The notes under the pieces are model-generated. The model did no database searches. It saw only the letters and a program-made list of their open reading frames with translations, and was not told the DNA's origin. Below, in pieces: positions 1-6,720 of a stretch of 8,549 nt of DNA; the stretch's first letter is position 1, and every line of letters starts with the position of its first letter. This DNA is from CAZYJR01 sp964647905 (GTDB lineage: Bacteria; Desulfobacterota; DSM-4660; Desulfatiglandales; HGW-15). The stretch is taken from positions 1 to 8,549 of the forward strand of contig CAZYJR010000064.1 of assembly GCA_964647905.1 (NCBI GenBank), written 5' to 3'. The position numbers and the translations under genes are program-made.

Positions 1-7
1 GGCCGAG

Positions 8-36
8 TTGACTGGTACGGGCGGCGGGAGTATAGT
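8..36 (+). promoter_or_regulatory. Sigma70-type promoter upstream of the MFS transporter
   Basis: A TTGACT -35 box (8-13) and a TATAGT -10 box (31-36) are separated by exactly 17 bases. Each box matches the sigma70 consensus at five of six positions. The predicted transcription start lies near base 43, giving a leader of about 30 bases before the TTG start at 75. The position is right for a promoter serving the transporter and perhaps the genes beyond it. No clear operator palindrome is visible here. The call rests on sequence match and placement only. Confidence 0.6.
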
Positions 37-74
37 CCGGCACCGAATCCCAGCCAGCCGGAAAGGCCCATACG

Positions 75-1331
75 TTGACTCAGGAGGGAAATCCGAAGAT
101 ATTCTACGGCTGGTGGATAGTTCTCGCCACCGGCCTGATACACTTATGGGGCGCAGGGACGTTTTTCTACAGCTTCACCGCGTTTTTCAATCCCCTGGTG
201 GAGGAGTTCGGTTGGAGCTACAGCGCCACCTCGCTCGCCGCCTCCATCAGGAGCGTGGAGGGAGGGATAGCGTCCCCGCTGGTGGGGCTGGCCGCGGACC
301 GCTTCGGATCCCGCAGGCTCCTGCTCTTGGGAAGCATCCTCTCCGGGTTGGGTTTCATTTTATTCAGCCGCATAGACTCCCTGTTGAGCTTTTACCTGGT
401 CTTCTTGTTTCTTTCCGTGGGATCCAGCCTCCTCTTTCCGGTCCCGGGCTGGACTGCGGTGGCCGGGTGGTTCATAAGAAAAAGAGGGACGGCACTCGGC
501 ATTCTGTCGACGGCCATCGGCCTGGGCGGAGGGTTGATCTACTTCATCAATTGGCTGATCGAAGCCTATGGCTGGCGCACCGCCCTTGTGATAATCGGGA
601 TAGGCATGTGGGTCGTAGGCATCCCGTGCTCACTGGTGGTCCGTCACAGGCCCGAGCCTTACGGCCTGCTGCCGGACGGAGAAAAGGTCCCCTACCCTTT
701 ACACGGTCGCGGCGAGGCGCCGGCCCAAAGCGGCCGGGGCGGGGATACCGACTTCAGCCTGGGTAGAGCCGTGCGAACCCCGGGTTTCTGGGGCATCGCC
801 CTGGCAGTCACCGTGGCCGCAGGGACGGTCCATGCCGTGGTGGTCCACGTCATGCCCCACTTGATCAGCGCTGAGTTCACCAGGGAAACCGCCGGGCTCG
901 CGGCCTCCCTCATAGTGTTCGTGAGCATCGCCGGCAGATTCAGCATGGGGTGGCTGAGCAACCGGCTGGACAGCCGGAGGCTCTTGGCTTTCTGTTTTGT
1001 GCTCCAGGCGCTGGGGCTGATCTTTCTGGCCGAATCCAGGGGACTGTGGTGGGTCCTGGCTTTCATAGCCGTATTCGGTCCCGGCTATGGGGGCGCCATC
1101 ACCCTGCGGCTGACCCTCCAAGCCCAGTACTTCGGCAGCAGGTCCTTCGGCGCCATCCAGGGCGCCTTCATGGCCATCATGATGGCAGGCACCATCAGCA
1201 GCCCCCTCCTCACCGGCATGTGCTACGACCATTTCGGGAGCTACCGGCCGGCTTGGTTCATCCTGGCGGCGGTCAATCTCGCCGTGATCCCCCTCGTCAT
1301 AAAGATCAGACCGCCGGCGGGCACCCGATAG
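75..1331 (+). CDS. MFS transporter, 12-helix, oxalate/formate or monocarboxylate type
   Basis: This is a 418-residue inner-membrane secondary transporter of the major facilitator superfamily. The N-terminal segment FYGWWIVLATG opens helix 1, a beginning typical of oxalate/formate antiporter-like and monocarboxylate-type MFS members. The signature loop between helices 2 and 3 is at residues 71-80 (GLAADRFGSR), and a related loop, GWLSNRLDSRR, occurs in the second half. A hydrophilic central loop near residues 195-225 (GRGEAPAQSGRGG) separates the two six-helix bundles. The start is a TTG, preceded by GGAAAGG at 60-66 with 8 bases of spacing. The frame is closed by TAG at 33-35 and no ATG or GTG lies between, so the TTG is the best choice. 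A strong Shine-Dalgarno-like AGGAGGG (82-88) lies inside codons 3-5 with no usual start codon behind it, so the true start is slightly uncertain. The substrate is unknown; the neighbours suggest a carboxylate or cyclic amide. Confidence 0.88.
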   Translation: MTQEGNPKIFYGWWIVLATGLIHLWGAGTFFYSFTAFFNPLVEEFGWSYSATSLAASIRSVEGGIASPLVGLAADRFGSRRLLLLGSILSGLGFILFSRIDSLLSFYLVFLFLSVGSSLLFPVPGWTAVAGWFIRKRGTALGILSTAIGLGGGLIYFINWLIEAYGWRTALVIIGIGMWVVGIPCSLVVRHRPEPYGLLPDGEKVPYPLHGRGEAPAQSGRGGDTDFSLGRAVRTPGFWGIALAVTVAAGTVHAVVVHVMPHLISAEFTRETAGLAASLIVFVSIAGRFSMGWLSNRLDSRRLLAFCFVLQALGLIFLAESRGLWWVLAFIAVFGPGYGGAITLRLTLQAQYFGSRSFGAIQGAFMAIMMAGTISSPLLTGMCYDHFGSYRPAWFILAAVNLAVIPLVIKIRPPAGTR

Positions 1332-1359
1332 CCTTGCACCAACCCCGATATGAAATTTC

Positions 1360-1389
1360 TTGACAGGGAATGGATACTTGTAATAACTT
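1360..1389 (+). promoter_or_regulatory. Candidate promoter for the catabolic operon
   Basis: A perfect TTGACA hexamer (1360-1365) lies in an AT-rich stretch between the transporter and the amidohydrolase. The -10 element is less clear: TAATAA (1381-1386) sits after a 15-base spacer and TAACTT (1384-1389) after an 18-base spacer, each matching the consensus at about three positions. A weak -10 could fit an inducible promoter. Either -10 candidate falls inside the palindrome at 1378-1397, where a bound repressor would block RNA polymerase. Confidence 0.45.
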
Positions 1390-1397
1390 TAATACAA
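1378..1397. promoter_or_regulatory. 20-bp imperfect palindrome, candidate operator for the GntR regulator
   Basis: The left arm TTGTAATAA and the right arm TTAATACAA form an inverted repeat with eight of nine positions paired and a two-base centre at 1387-1388. The outermost five bases (TTGTA and TACAA) pair perfectly. The repeat overlaps the -10 region of the candidate promoter and lies 21 bases before the amidohydrolase start. GntR-family dimers bind short AT-rich palindromes of this kind, and the only regulator in the window is encoded just downstream. That the GntR protein binds here is inference. Confidence 0.5.
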
Positions 1398-1402
1398 CAT
1401 CT

Positions 1403-1412
1403 GGAGGGAGGG
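1403..1412 (+). promoter_or_regulatory. Ribosome binding site fixing the amidohydrolase start
   Basis: GGAGGGAGGG ends six bases before the ATG at 1419. This strong Shine-Dalgarno match favours 1419 over the in-frame ATG at 1350, which has no such motif and lies on the promoter side of the TTGACA box. Confidence 0.7.
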
Positions 1413-1418
1413 CGCGTT

Positions 1419-2870
1419 ATGACGGCATATGACCTGGCGATCAAGAACGGCCTGCTGGTCGTCCCGGGCTCCGGGGTGGTTAGAGGCGACTTGGGGGTGA
1501 AAGACGAGAAAATCGCGGCCATCGTGGATGAAATCCCCGCGGAATCCGCCCGGCGAGTAATTGACGCCGGTGGGAAACATGTCTTTCCGGGGGCTGTGGA
1601 CACCCACTCCCATATAGGCATCTACAGGCCGCTGGATGAAGACGCGGCCAGCGAGTCGGCAGCTTGCGCGGCCGGAGGGGTGACAACGATCGCCTCCTAC
1701 TTCCGTACAGGGAAGAACTACCTGAACAAGACCGGGGCGTTCAAGGAGATCTTTCCCGAGCTCATGAAGCTCTCGGAAGGCGCGTTTCGTGTGGATTACG
1801 CCTACCACATCGCCTGCATGTCCACCGAGCAGGTGGGCGAGGTGGAATGGCTGGCCAAGGAAGGCGGGGTGTCCACCTTCAAGTACTACATGTTTTACAA
1901 GAGCCTGGATCTCTCCGGGGCGGAGCCCTCGGCGGGCTACTTGATGCTTAGCAAAGACACGCTGGACTTCGGGTTCCTCTACCGCTTCATGAAGGAGATC
2001 GCCAGGATCAACCGGTCGATGGAGGGATCTCCACTGAGCCTTTCCATCCACTGCGAGAACCCGGAGGTGATCGTGGCCACTGTGGAGGAGGCCAAGCAGA
2101 ACCCCACCGGGAACACGATGAAGGACTACTCCGACGGCAGGCCGCCCTGGCAGGAGGCCCTGGCCATCAAGGAAGTGGCCTTTCTTGCGGACCGTACGGG
2201 CTGCCCCGTCAACCTGCTCCACCTGAGCAGCAGAGAGGCGGTGGAGGCCGCTGCGGGAGCTGCGATCGAGTACCCCCGCATACCTTTTCTGGCGGAGGCC
2301 ACCCTGCACCACCTGGCCATGACCAACGACAATGACTACGGGATACTGGGCAAGGTCAACCCGCCGGTCAGGGATCAGTCCCACGTGGATTACCTCTGGC
2401 AGTCGGTGCTCGCAGGCGGCATCCACACCGTGGCATCCGATCACGCCTGCCATCCCAAGGAGCTGAGGAAGGGGGATCTTTGGACCGTAATGCCCGGCTT
2501 CGGCGGGACCAGCCTGATGTTTCCGGTCCTGATCAACGAAGGCCACCACCGCCGCGGGCTGCCGCTCAGCCGGGTGGCCGAGCTCTCCTCCTACAACCCG
2601 GCCAGGTGGCACCGCCTCTTTCCAAAGAAGGGGACCATCGCGGTGGGAGCGGACGCGGACCTGGCGATCATCGACATCGATGCCGAGAAGAAAGTGACCA
2701 CGGAGACCCTCCACTCGGCCCAGGACTATACGCCGTTCGAAGGGATGAAGCTCAAAGGCTGGCCCGAGACCACCATTGTGCGAGGCAGGGTGGTATTCGA
2801 AGACGAACGTGTGGTCGGGGAGCCAGGCTGGGGCCGCTACCAGCACAGGCCCGCGACCCGGGCATTGTAG
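1419..2870 (+). CDS. Dihydropyrimidinase/hydantoinase-family cyclic amidohydrolase
   Basis: The 483-residue product is a cytoplasmic metal-dependent amidohydrolase of the dihydropyrimidinase/D-hydantoinase/allantoinase group, which hydrolyses cyclic amide bonds at a binuclear metal centre. The expected ligands are visible: HSH at residues 63-65 in GAVDTHSH, the lysine normally carboxylated at 155 (STFKYYMFY) with Tyr160 five residues on, His211 in HCEN, His268 in LLHLSS, and Asp341 in ASDHACH. The C-terminal stretch PFEGMKLKGWP (439-449), then TTIVRGRVVF, is the usual end of this family. Length is normal (about 460-490). An in-frame ATG at 1350 would add 23 residues outside the conserved fold and lacks a ribosome site. 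The substrate is not predictable: hydantoin, dihydropyrimidine, allantoin and cyclic imides are all possible in the family. The following CoA-ligase and lyase genes suggest the product is a carboxylic acid fed into central metabolism. Confidence 0.9.
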   Translation: MTAYDLAIKNGLLVVPGSGVVRGDLGVKDEKIAAIVDEIPAESARRVIDAGGKHVFPGAVDTHSHIGIYRPLDEDAASESAACAAGGVTTIASYFRTGKNYLNKTGAFKEIFPELMKLSEGAFRVDYAYHIACMSTEQVGEVEWLAKEGGVSTFKYYMFYKSLDLSGAEPSAGYLMLSKDTLDFGFLYRFMKEIARINRSMEGSPLSLSIHCENPEVIVATVEEAKQNPTGNTMKDYSDGRPPWQEALAIKEVAFLADRTGCPVNLLHLSSREAVEAAAGAAIEYPRIPFLAEATLHHLAMTNDNDYGILGKVNPPVRDQSHVDYLWQSVLAGGIHTVASDHACHPKELRKGDLWTVMPGFGGTSLMFPVLINEGHHRRGLPLSRVAELSSYNPARWHRLFPKKGTIAVGADADLAIIDIDAEKKVTTETLHSAQDYTPFEGMKLKGWPETTIVRGRVVFEDERVVGEPGWGRYQHRPATRAL

Positions 2871-2899
2871 GCGGGAGCGGGGCGGCCGGCCGATTCAGC

Positions 2900-2910
2900 G
2901 GAGGACAGGA
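2900..2910 (+). promoter_or_regulatory. Ribosome binding site for the GntR regulator
   Basis: GGAGG (2900-2904) and AGGA (2907-2910) lie in the 44-base gap after the amidohydrolase. GGAGG is 10 bases before the GTG at 2915, and AGGA is 7 bases before the GTG at 2918. An ATG at 2924 is 13 bases from AGGA and less well placed. The site supports a start at 2915 or 2918; sequence alone does not settle which. Confidence 0.55.
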
Positions 2911-2914
2911 AGCC

Positions 2915-3721
2915 GTGGTGGAGATGATAAGGGACAAGGGCATCCCCCTCTACTACCAGATAGGGACGATTCTAAAGGAGCGAATCCTATCCGGGGAGCT
3001 CCCTGCGGGCGCCCCCTTGCCCGGGGAAGAGGCCTTGGCCAGGGAGTACGAGGTGAGCCGGATCACGGTGCGCCGCGCCCTGGCAATGCTGGAGACCGAG
3101 GGGCTGATAATCCGCCAGAGGGGGCGGGGGACATTCGTGGCCGAGCGGTCGGCCAAGGTCCGCCCCACCCGCTTCTCAGGCTCCATTGAAGAGCTGATCG
3201 CCCAGGTCACCTCCACCAGCGTCAGGATCCTGGATTACAAGACAATCGAGCCCCCGGAGGACGTGGCCGAGAAGCTGAACCTGGCCGAAGGGGACAAGGT
3301 GGTGAGGATCGACAAGGTCCGGCTCATTGACGGCTACCCCTTCTCAGTAGTGGTCAATTTCCTGCCACAAGAGACCGGAGAGAAGATCAAGCCGGAGGAT
3401 TTGAGCAAAAAGCCCCTTTTGGTCGTCTTGGAGGAGAAGCTGGGAATTAAGGCCGACGAGGCGGTCCAGTCGGTGGAGGCCACCATCGCCGGCGCCGAGA
3501 TCGCCTCCCTCCTGGACATCCGGGTGGGCGCCCCGCTGCTCAAGGCGGAGCGAACGGTCTTTGATGTGGAGAGCAAGCCGGTGGAGCATGTATCGGTGCT
3601 CTACAGGGCCGACAAGTACTTCTACACGGTGCGCCTCAAGAGAAACCGCTCCGAAGACGCGGTGGGGTGGGCCCCCCAGGTGGTTGAGGCCAATCTGAAC
3701 AGCGGCAGGGGAGGAGAATGA
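2915..3721 (+). CDS. GntR-family transcriptional regulator, HutC type with UTRA domain
   Basis: This is a ligand-responsive DNA-binding regulator of about 268 residues. Residues 9-76 form a GntR winged helix: GIPLYYQIGTILKERILSGEL begins it, SRITVRRALAMLETEGLI (48-65) is the helix-turn-helix, and RQRGRGTFVAE (67-77) is the wing. Residues from about 98 to 240 match the UTRA effector fold of HutC-type members (EGDKVVRIDKVRLIDGYPF, then VEHVSVLYRADKYFY near the end). Starts at GTG 2915, GTG 2918 or ATG 2924 are all possible; upstream reading in this frame overlaps the amidohydrolase and lacks family similarity. The stop codon overlaps the next gene in an ATGA, implying translational coupling. 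UTRA domains bind small molecules, so a pathway metabolite is the likely inducer. The palindrome at 1378-1397 is the best candidate target. Placement between two enzyme genes implies expression with the operon and autoregulation (inference). Confidence 0.9.
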   Translation: MVEMIRDKGIPLYYQIGTILKERILSGELPAGAPLPGEEALAREYEVSRITVRRALAMLETEGLIIRQRGRGTFVAERSAKVRPTRFSGSIEELIAQVTSTSVRILDYKTIEPPEDVAEKLNLAEGDKVVRIDKVRLIDGYPFSVVVNFLPQETGEKIKPEDLSKKPLLVVLEEKLGIKADEAVQSVEATIAGAEIASLLDIRVGAPLLKAERTVFDVESKPVEHVSVLYRADKYFYTVRLKRNRSEDAVGWAPQVVEANLNSGRGGE

Positions 3722-5115
3722 CGGCCATGAGCGTCGCCCGGGAATTGGCCGAGTACGCGGCCGAAATGAGCTTTGATGAGCTCCCTGCGGAAGTGGTCCA
3801 CCAGACCAAGCGCCTAGTCCTGGATACCCTGGGTTGCGCCCTGGGAGGGTATCCGAGTGAAACCGGCCGGATCCTGAGGGAGTTCGCCCAAGAGGCGGGC
3901 CACCCCGGCGAGGCCACCGTCTTTGCAAGCGGGGCCAAGACCTCGGCCCTTATGGCCGCCCTGGTAAACGGCGCCATGGTGCGCTACCTGGACTACAACG
4001 ACACCGCATTCATCATCCAGGGCGACATCTATCGCTCCGGCTACCACCCGAGCGAGGTGATCCCCGGGGTGTTGGCCCTTGCAGAGCGCGAGGGGATCAA
4101 CGGCCGCGGGATCATGACGGCGATCAACCTGGGCTATGACCTGTCCCTGGCCTGGCTCGAAGGGGTCGTGGGCCCGGGGATAGAGAAGTACGGGTTCAAC
4201 GGAGACACCCGCGGGGCGTACGTCATGCCTCTGGTGGCCGGTCACATGCTGGGGCTGGATCCCGAGCAGATGATCAACGCGATAGGTATAGCAGGGAGCT
4301 GCCACGCGGTCTTCGGCATCCTGGACACCCCGGCCGAAGAGTACACCATGACCAAGAACATCCGCTTCCCCACCATGGCCCAGGCCGGTCTGCAGGCCGC
4401 ACTGCTGGCCCGCAAGGGCTTTACCGGGCCCCAGGGGATGATCGAGGGGCACGACGGCCTGATAGAAGTGGTGATGCGTGGAGACTACGATCTCGAACGG
4501 CTCCGATCGGCACGAAGGAAGTGGTCCATAATGGATTCCTGCATAAAGTCCATCATAGCGGACTTCTCGTCCCACGGCCATCTGAGCGCCACACTGAACC
4601 TGGCCCGCGAGCATGACATCCGGCCCGAAGACGTCGAACATATAAGGATCCGGACCTCCAAGCGCTGCGCGGAGCACACAGGAGACCCGGTCAAAAAGTA
4701 TCCCAAGAACAAGGAAACCGCGGATCACTCCTCCTACTGGCTGACCGCTGTCGCCATTATGGAGCGGCAGATCGGCCCCAACCAGTTCAAGCCGGAGAAA
4801 TACGAAGACCCCCGGGCCCTGGAGCTCATAGACAAGGTGGAGCTGGTGGGCGATCCGTCATTGGACAAGCTCCGGCCGGCCGGTGAGTCGACGATCATTC
4901 TAAAGGACGGCCGGGAACTCTCCTCATTCGTGGATTACCCGCGGGGCCACGCCAAGAACCCCATGACCGATGAAGAGGTGATCGCCAAGTTCAGGGATGT
5001 CGCCTGCGGGTACCTGAGTGAAGAGAGGATGGAGCAGGTGACCGAGCTGGTCTTCGGCCTCGAAGACCTGGAGGACCCGGGTCGCTTGATGAACCTGTTG
5101 GTCTCGGACAAGTAA
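3718..5115 (+). CDS. MmgE/PrpD-family protein, PrpD-like (2-methylcitrate dehydratase-related)
   Basis: The 465-residue protein belongs to the MmgE/PrpD family, which includes 2-methylcitrate dehydratase, cis-aconitate decarboxylase and iminodisuccinate epimerase; all act on di- or tricarboxylic acids. Visible family features are DTLGCALGGY near residue 40, the active-site segment RYLDYNDTAF (89-98) with Asp92 and Thr96, YHPSEVIPGVLALAE (109-123) with His110, Lys213 in MTKNIRFPTM, His288 in SSHGHLSATL, and a C-terminal VDYPRGHAKNP (405-415). The last segment and the ADHSSYWLTAVAI region recall E. coli PrpD. The position that is often GFHP in MmgE/decarboxylase members reads GFNGD (159-163), so one commonly catalytic histidine is absent. 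The ATG lies in an ATGA overlap with the regulator stop, just behind GGGGAGGAG; a second ATG at 3727 is an alternative. The likely role is dehydration, hydration or isomerisation of a carboxylate in the pathway; the exact reaction is unknown. Confidence 0.87.
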   Translation: MTAMSVARELAEYAAEMSFDELPAEVVHQTKRLVLDTLGCALGGYPSETGRILREFAQEAGHPGEATVFASGAKTSALMAALVNGAMVRYLDYNDTAFIIQGDIYRSGYHPSEVIPGVLALAEREGINGRGIMTAINLGYDLSLAWLEGVVGPGIEKYGFNGDTRGAYVMPLVAGHMLGLDPEQMINAIGIAGSCHAVFGILDTPAEEYTMTKNIRFPTMAQAGLQAALLARKGFTGPQGMIEGHDGLIEVVMRGDYDLERLRSARRKWSIMDSCIKSIIADFSSHGHLSATLNLAREHDIRPEDVEHIRIRTSKRCAEHTGDPVKKYPKNKETADHSSYWLTAVAIMERQIGPNQFKPEKYEDPRALELIDKVELVGDPSLDKLRPAGESTIILKDGRELSSFVDYPRGHAKNPMTDEEVIAKFRDVACGYLSEERMEQVTELVFGLEDLEDPGRLMNLLVSDK

Positions 5116-5135
5116 TGGATTTCAGGAGTATTTAG

Positions 5136-6410
5136 ATGGCCCGCATATACGAGTACCAGAGCAAGGAGATCTTGAACCGGGCGGGAGTGGCCGTTCCTGC
5201 GGGAAGGGTCGTGGAGGAGCCTTCAGAGGCGGCGGCCGCGGCCCGGGAGATCGGCCGGCCGGTGGTGGTAAAGGCCCAGGTCTGGGCCACAGGCCGCTAC
5301 GCGGCAGGCGGGATTCGATTCGCCGACACCCCGGAAGAAGCGGAGAAGGCGGCAGGAGAGATACTGGGCGCCCGCATCAAGGGCCTGGAAGTAAGGAAAG
5401 CCCTGGTGGAGGAGAGGCTCGAGGTCGACCGCGAGGTCTTTGTGGGGGTGGTGGTCTCGAACTCCCACCGGGTCAAGGGCCCCATCCTCATCTTCTGCTC
5501 AGAGGGGGGCTCATCCGTGGAGGAGGTCTCGGCCCGCAACCCGGAGCGCATAGCCCGGCTGGAGGTGGATTACCTGGCCGGCGTATCCGAGGAGGCGGCG
5601 GAGACCCTGATCCGCGAGGCGCGATTCGACGGGGAAGAGCCCGCTGACGGAGTGATCGAGAAGACCGCCCGTGCGGCCGCGGCCGTATATCGGTCCTTTG
5701 TGGAAAACGACGCCAGGAGCCTCGAGGTGAACCCCCTGATCCTGACCAAGGACGGCCGTGTGCTGGCGGCCGATTGCCACTTTGCGATCGACGACAACTC
5801 GGTATTCCGCCACCCTGAGCTGGGCATTGCGGTCCCGAGGGACATGGAGCGGCCGCCGACGGACCTGGAGATAAAGGCATGGCGAATCGAGGAGGGCGAC
5901 TACCGGGGCACCGGGTATTTCTCCCAGATGACGCCTGAAATCGAGGGCCGGGGCTGGGTCGGCTTCCACGGTGTGGGCGGAGGAGGCGCCATGCTCGGGG
6001 CCACCGCATTCATAGCCCGGGGGCTCAAGATCGCCAATTACGCGGACACCTCGGGCGACCCGCCCGCCTCCAAGATCTACAGCGTGATCAAGTGCATCCT
6101 GTCCATGCCTGTTGACGGTTACGTGCTCATGGGCGCGGTCCTCGCCAACCAGGAGATGTGGCACCACGCGCACGCCCTGGTCAAGGTCTTCCGCGAGGAG
6201 GCCTCCAAGAGGCCGGGGTTTCCGGTGGTCCTTCTCCTTGCGGGCAACAAGGAGAAGGAGTCGGCCGAGATCATCCGCGCCGGCTTCGAGGGGCTGCCGC
6301 TCAGGTATGAGATCTACGGCCGGGACTACATCTACCAGACCGACGTTATCGCGGATCGGGTGGAGGCCCTGGTCAAGGAATACATGGCCGAGACCGGCCG
6401 GGAGAAGTGA
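5136..6410 (+). CDS. SucC-like CoA ligase beta subunit (ATP-grasp, succinyl/malate-CoA ligase type)
   Basis: The 424-residue protein resembles the beta subunit of ADP-forming succinyl-CoA synthetase and malate-CoA ligase, which binds nucleotide and passes phosphate to a histidine of the alpha subunit. It starts like SucC (IYEYQSKEILNRAGVAVP), has ATP-grasp lysine 46 (VVVKAQ), SEGGSSVEEVS (122-132), and the Mg-binding pair Asn199 (LEVNPL) and Asp213 in AADCHF, at the same numbers I recall for E. coli. The C-terminal ligase domain begins near 245 and carries GVGGGGAMLGAT (279-290) and ANYADTSGD (300-308). Deviations include WATGRYAAGG (50-59) where SucC usually has HAGGRGKAGG, and TSGD in place of the glycine-rich VGGG stretch. 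At 424 residues it is longer than usual SucC (about 390). CAGGAG at 5123-5128 gives a seven-base spacing to the ATG. It should pair with the SucD-like protein encoded at 6721. The acid substrate is unknown. Confidence 0.88.
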   Translation: MARIYEYQSKEILNRAGVAVPAGRVVEEPSEAAAAAREIGRPVVVKAQVWATGRYAAGGIRFADTPEEAEKAAGEILGARIKGLEVRKALVEERLEVDREVFVGVVVSNSHRVKGPILIFCSEGGSSVEEVSARNPERIARLEVDYLAGVSEEAAETLIREARFDGEEPADGVIEKTARAAAAVYRSFVENDARSLEVNPLILTKDGRVLAADCHFAIDDNSVFRHPELGIAVPRDMERPPTDLEIKAWRIEEGDYRGTGYFSQMTPEIEGRGWVGFHGVGGGGAMLGATAFIARGLKIANYADTSGDPPASKIYSVIKCILSMPVDGYVLMGAVLANQEMWHHAHALVKVFREEASKRPGFPVVLLLAGNKEKESAEIIRAGFEGLPLRYEIYGRDYIYQTDVIADRVEALVKEYMAETGREK

Positions 6411-6411
6411 T

Positions 6412-6705
6412 ATGTCCGCCAGTGATCATTTGGAGTTCACCACCCGGAAGTGCACCATCACCCTGGACTACGGCGAGTGTCTTCCGGCGAGAGACGACAC
6501 ATCGGATCCTGCCTGCGGCTTCGCCTGCGTCAAGGCCTGCCGCCTGATGGGCCGGAACATCCTCAAGATAGAAAACAATCGCCCGGTCCTGACCGTGACC
6601 GATCCCGAGGAGCTCAAGCGGCTGGACAACGAGTGCCTGGCCTGCGAGTACAACTGCAGCATCCACGGCCCGGGCTGCATTGATATCGCGGTCCGCCTGG
6701 ACTGA
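6412..6705 (+). CDS. Small nine-cysteine ferredoxin-like protein, probable iron-sulfur binder
   Basis: This 97-residue protein has nine cysteines: 14, 23, 35, 39, 43, 75, 78, 82 and 89. Two clusters stand out: C35-x3-C39-x3-C43 (ACGFACVKACRLMG) and C75-x2-C78-x3-C82-x6-C89 (ECLACEYNCSIHGPGC). Between them, ILKIENNRPVLTV looks like the strand that links the two halves of a bacterial dicluster ferredoxin. The first motif lacks the usual CxxC, and neither third cysteine is followed by the usual proline, so it is a divergent member and I cannot name a family. One or two [4Fe-4S] clusters is the natural reading; zinc binding is an alternative. The ATG is one base after the SucC-like stop, with GGGAG at 6400-6404. 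The SucD-like gene follows 15 bases on. It may be an added subunit or partner of the CoA ligase, or an electron carrier for an enzyme outside the window (inference). Confidence 0.8.
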   Translation: MSASDHLEFTTRKCTITLDYGECLPARDDTSDPACGFACVKACRLMGRNILKIENNRPVLTVTDPEELKRLDNECLACEYNCSIHGPGCIDIAVRLD

Positions 6706-6720
6706 TACGGAGATCCTCTT

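Noticed and set aside
1352..1359. Perfect eight-base palindrome GAAATTTC just upstream of the TTGACA box
   Set aside because: It is too short to call as a binding site, and no second copy was noticed.
1350..1418. Upstream in-frame ATG that would add 23 residues to the amidohydrolase
   Set aside because: There is no ribosome-binding motif before 1350, the added residues fall outside the family fold, and the stretch holds the TTGACA box and the palindrome. The ATG at 1419 has GGAGGGAGGG six bases before it.
1389..2846. Long open frame of 485 codons on the minus strand, opposite the amidohydrolase
   Set aside because: It mirrors a GC-rich gene whose plus-strand product has a full set of family motifs. 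The antisense translation is rich in His, Arg and Gly and shows no recognisable domain.
2883..2892. Palindrome CGGCCGGCCG in the gap before the regulator, considered as a terminator
   Set aside because: It is self-complementary without a loop, has no T-run after it, and such GC palindromes arise by chance at this base composition.
2480..2914. Upstream extension of the GntR reading frame through the end of the amidohydrolase gene
   Set aside because: The extra 145 codons read out of frame through a conserved gene and show no similarity to GntR proteins; a ribosome site just before 2915 marks the real start.
3814..4728. Open frame of 304 codons on the minus strand, opposite the PrpD-like gene
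   Set aside because: It shows no family resemblance and lies wholly within a well-supported plus-strand gene; such mirror frames are expected at this GC content.
6112..6411. Upstream extension of the small cysteine-rich frame into the SucC-like gene
   Set aside because: The extension reads as Arg/Ser/Pro-rich low-complexity sequence in the wrong frame of a conserved gene. The ATG at 6412 has a ribosome site and begins the cysteine-containing part.
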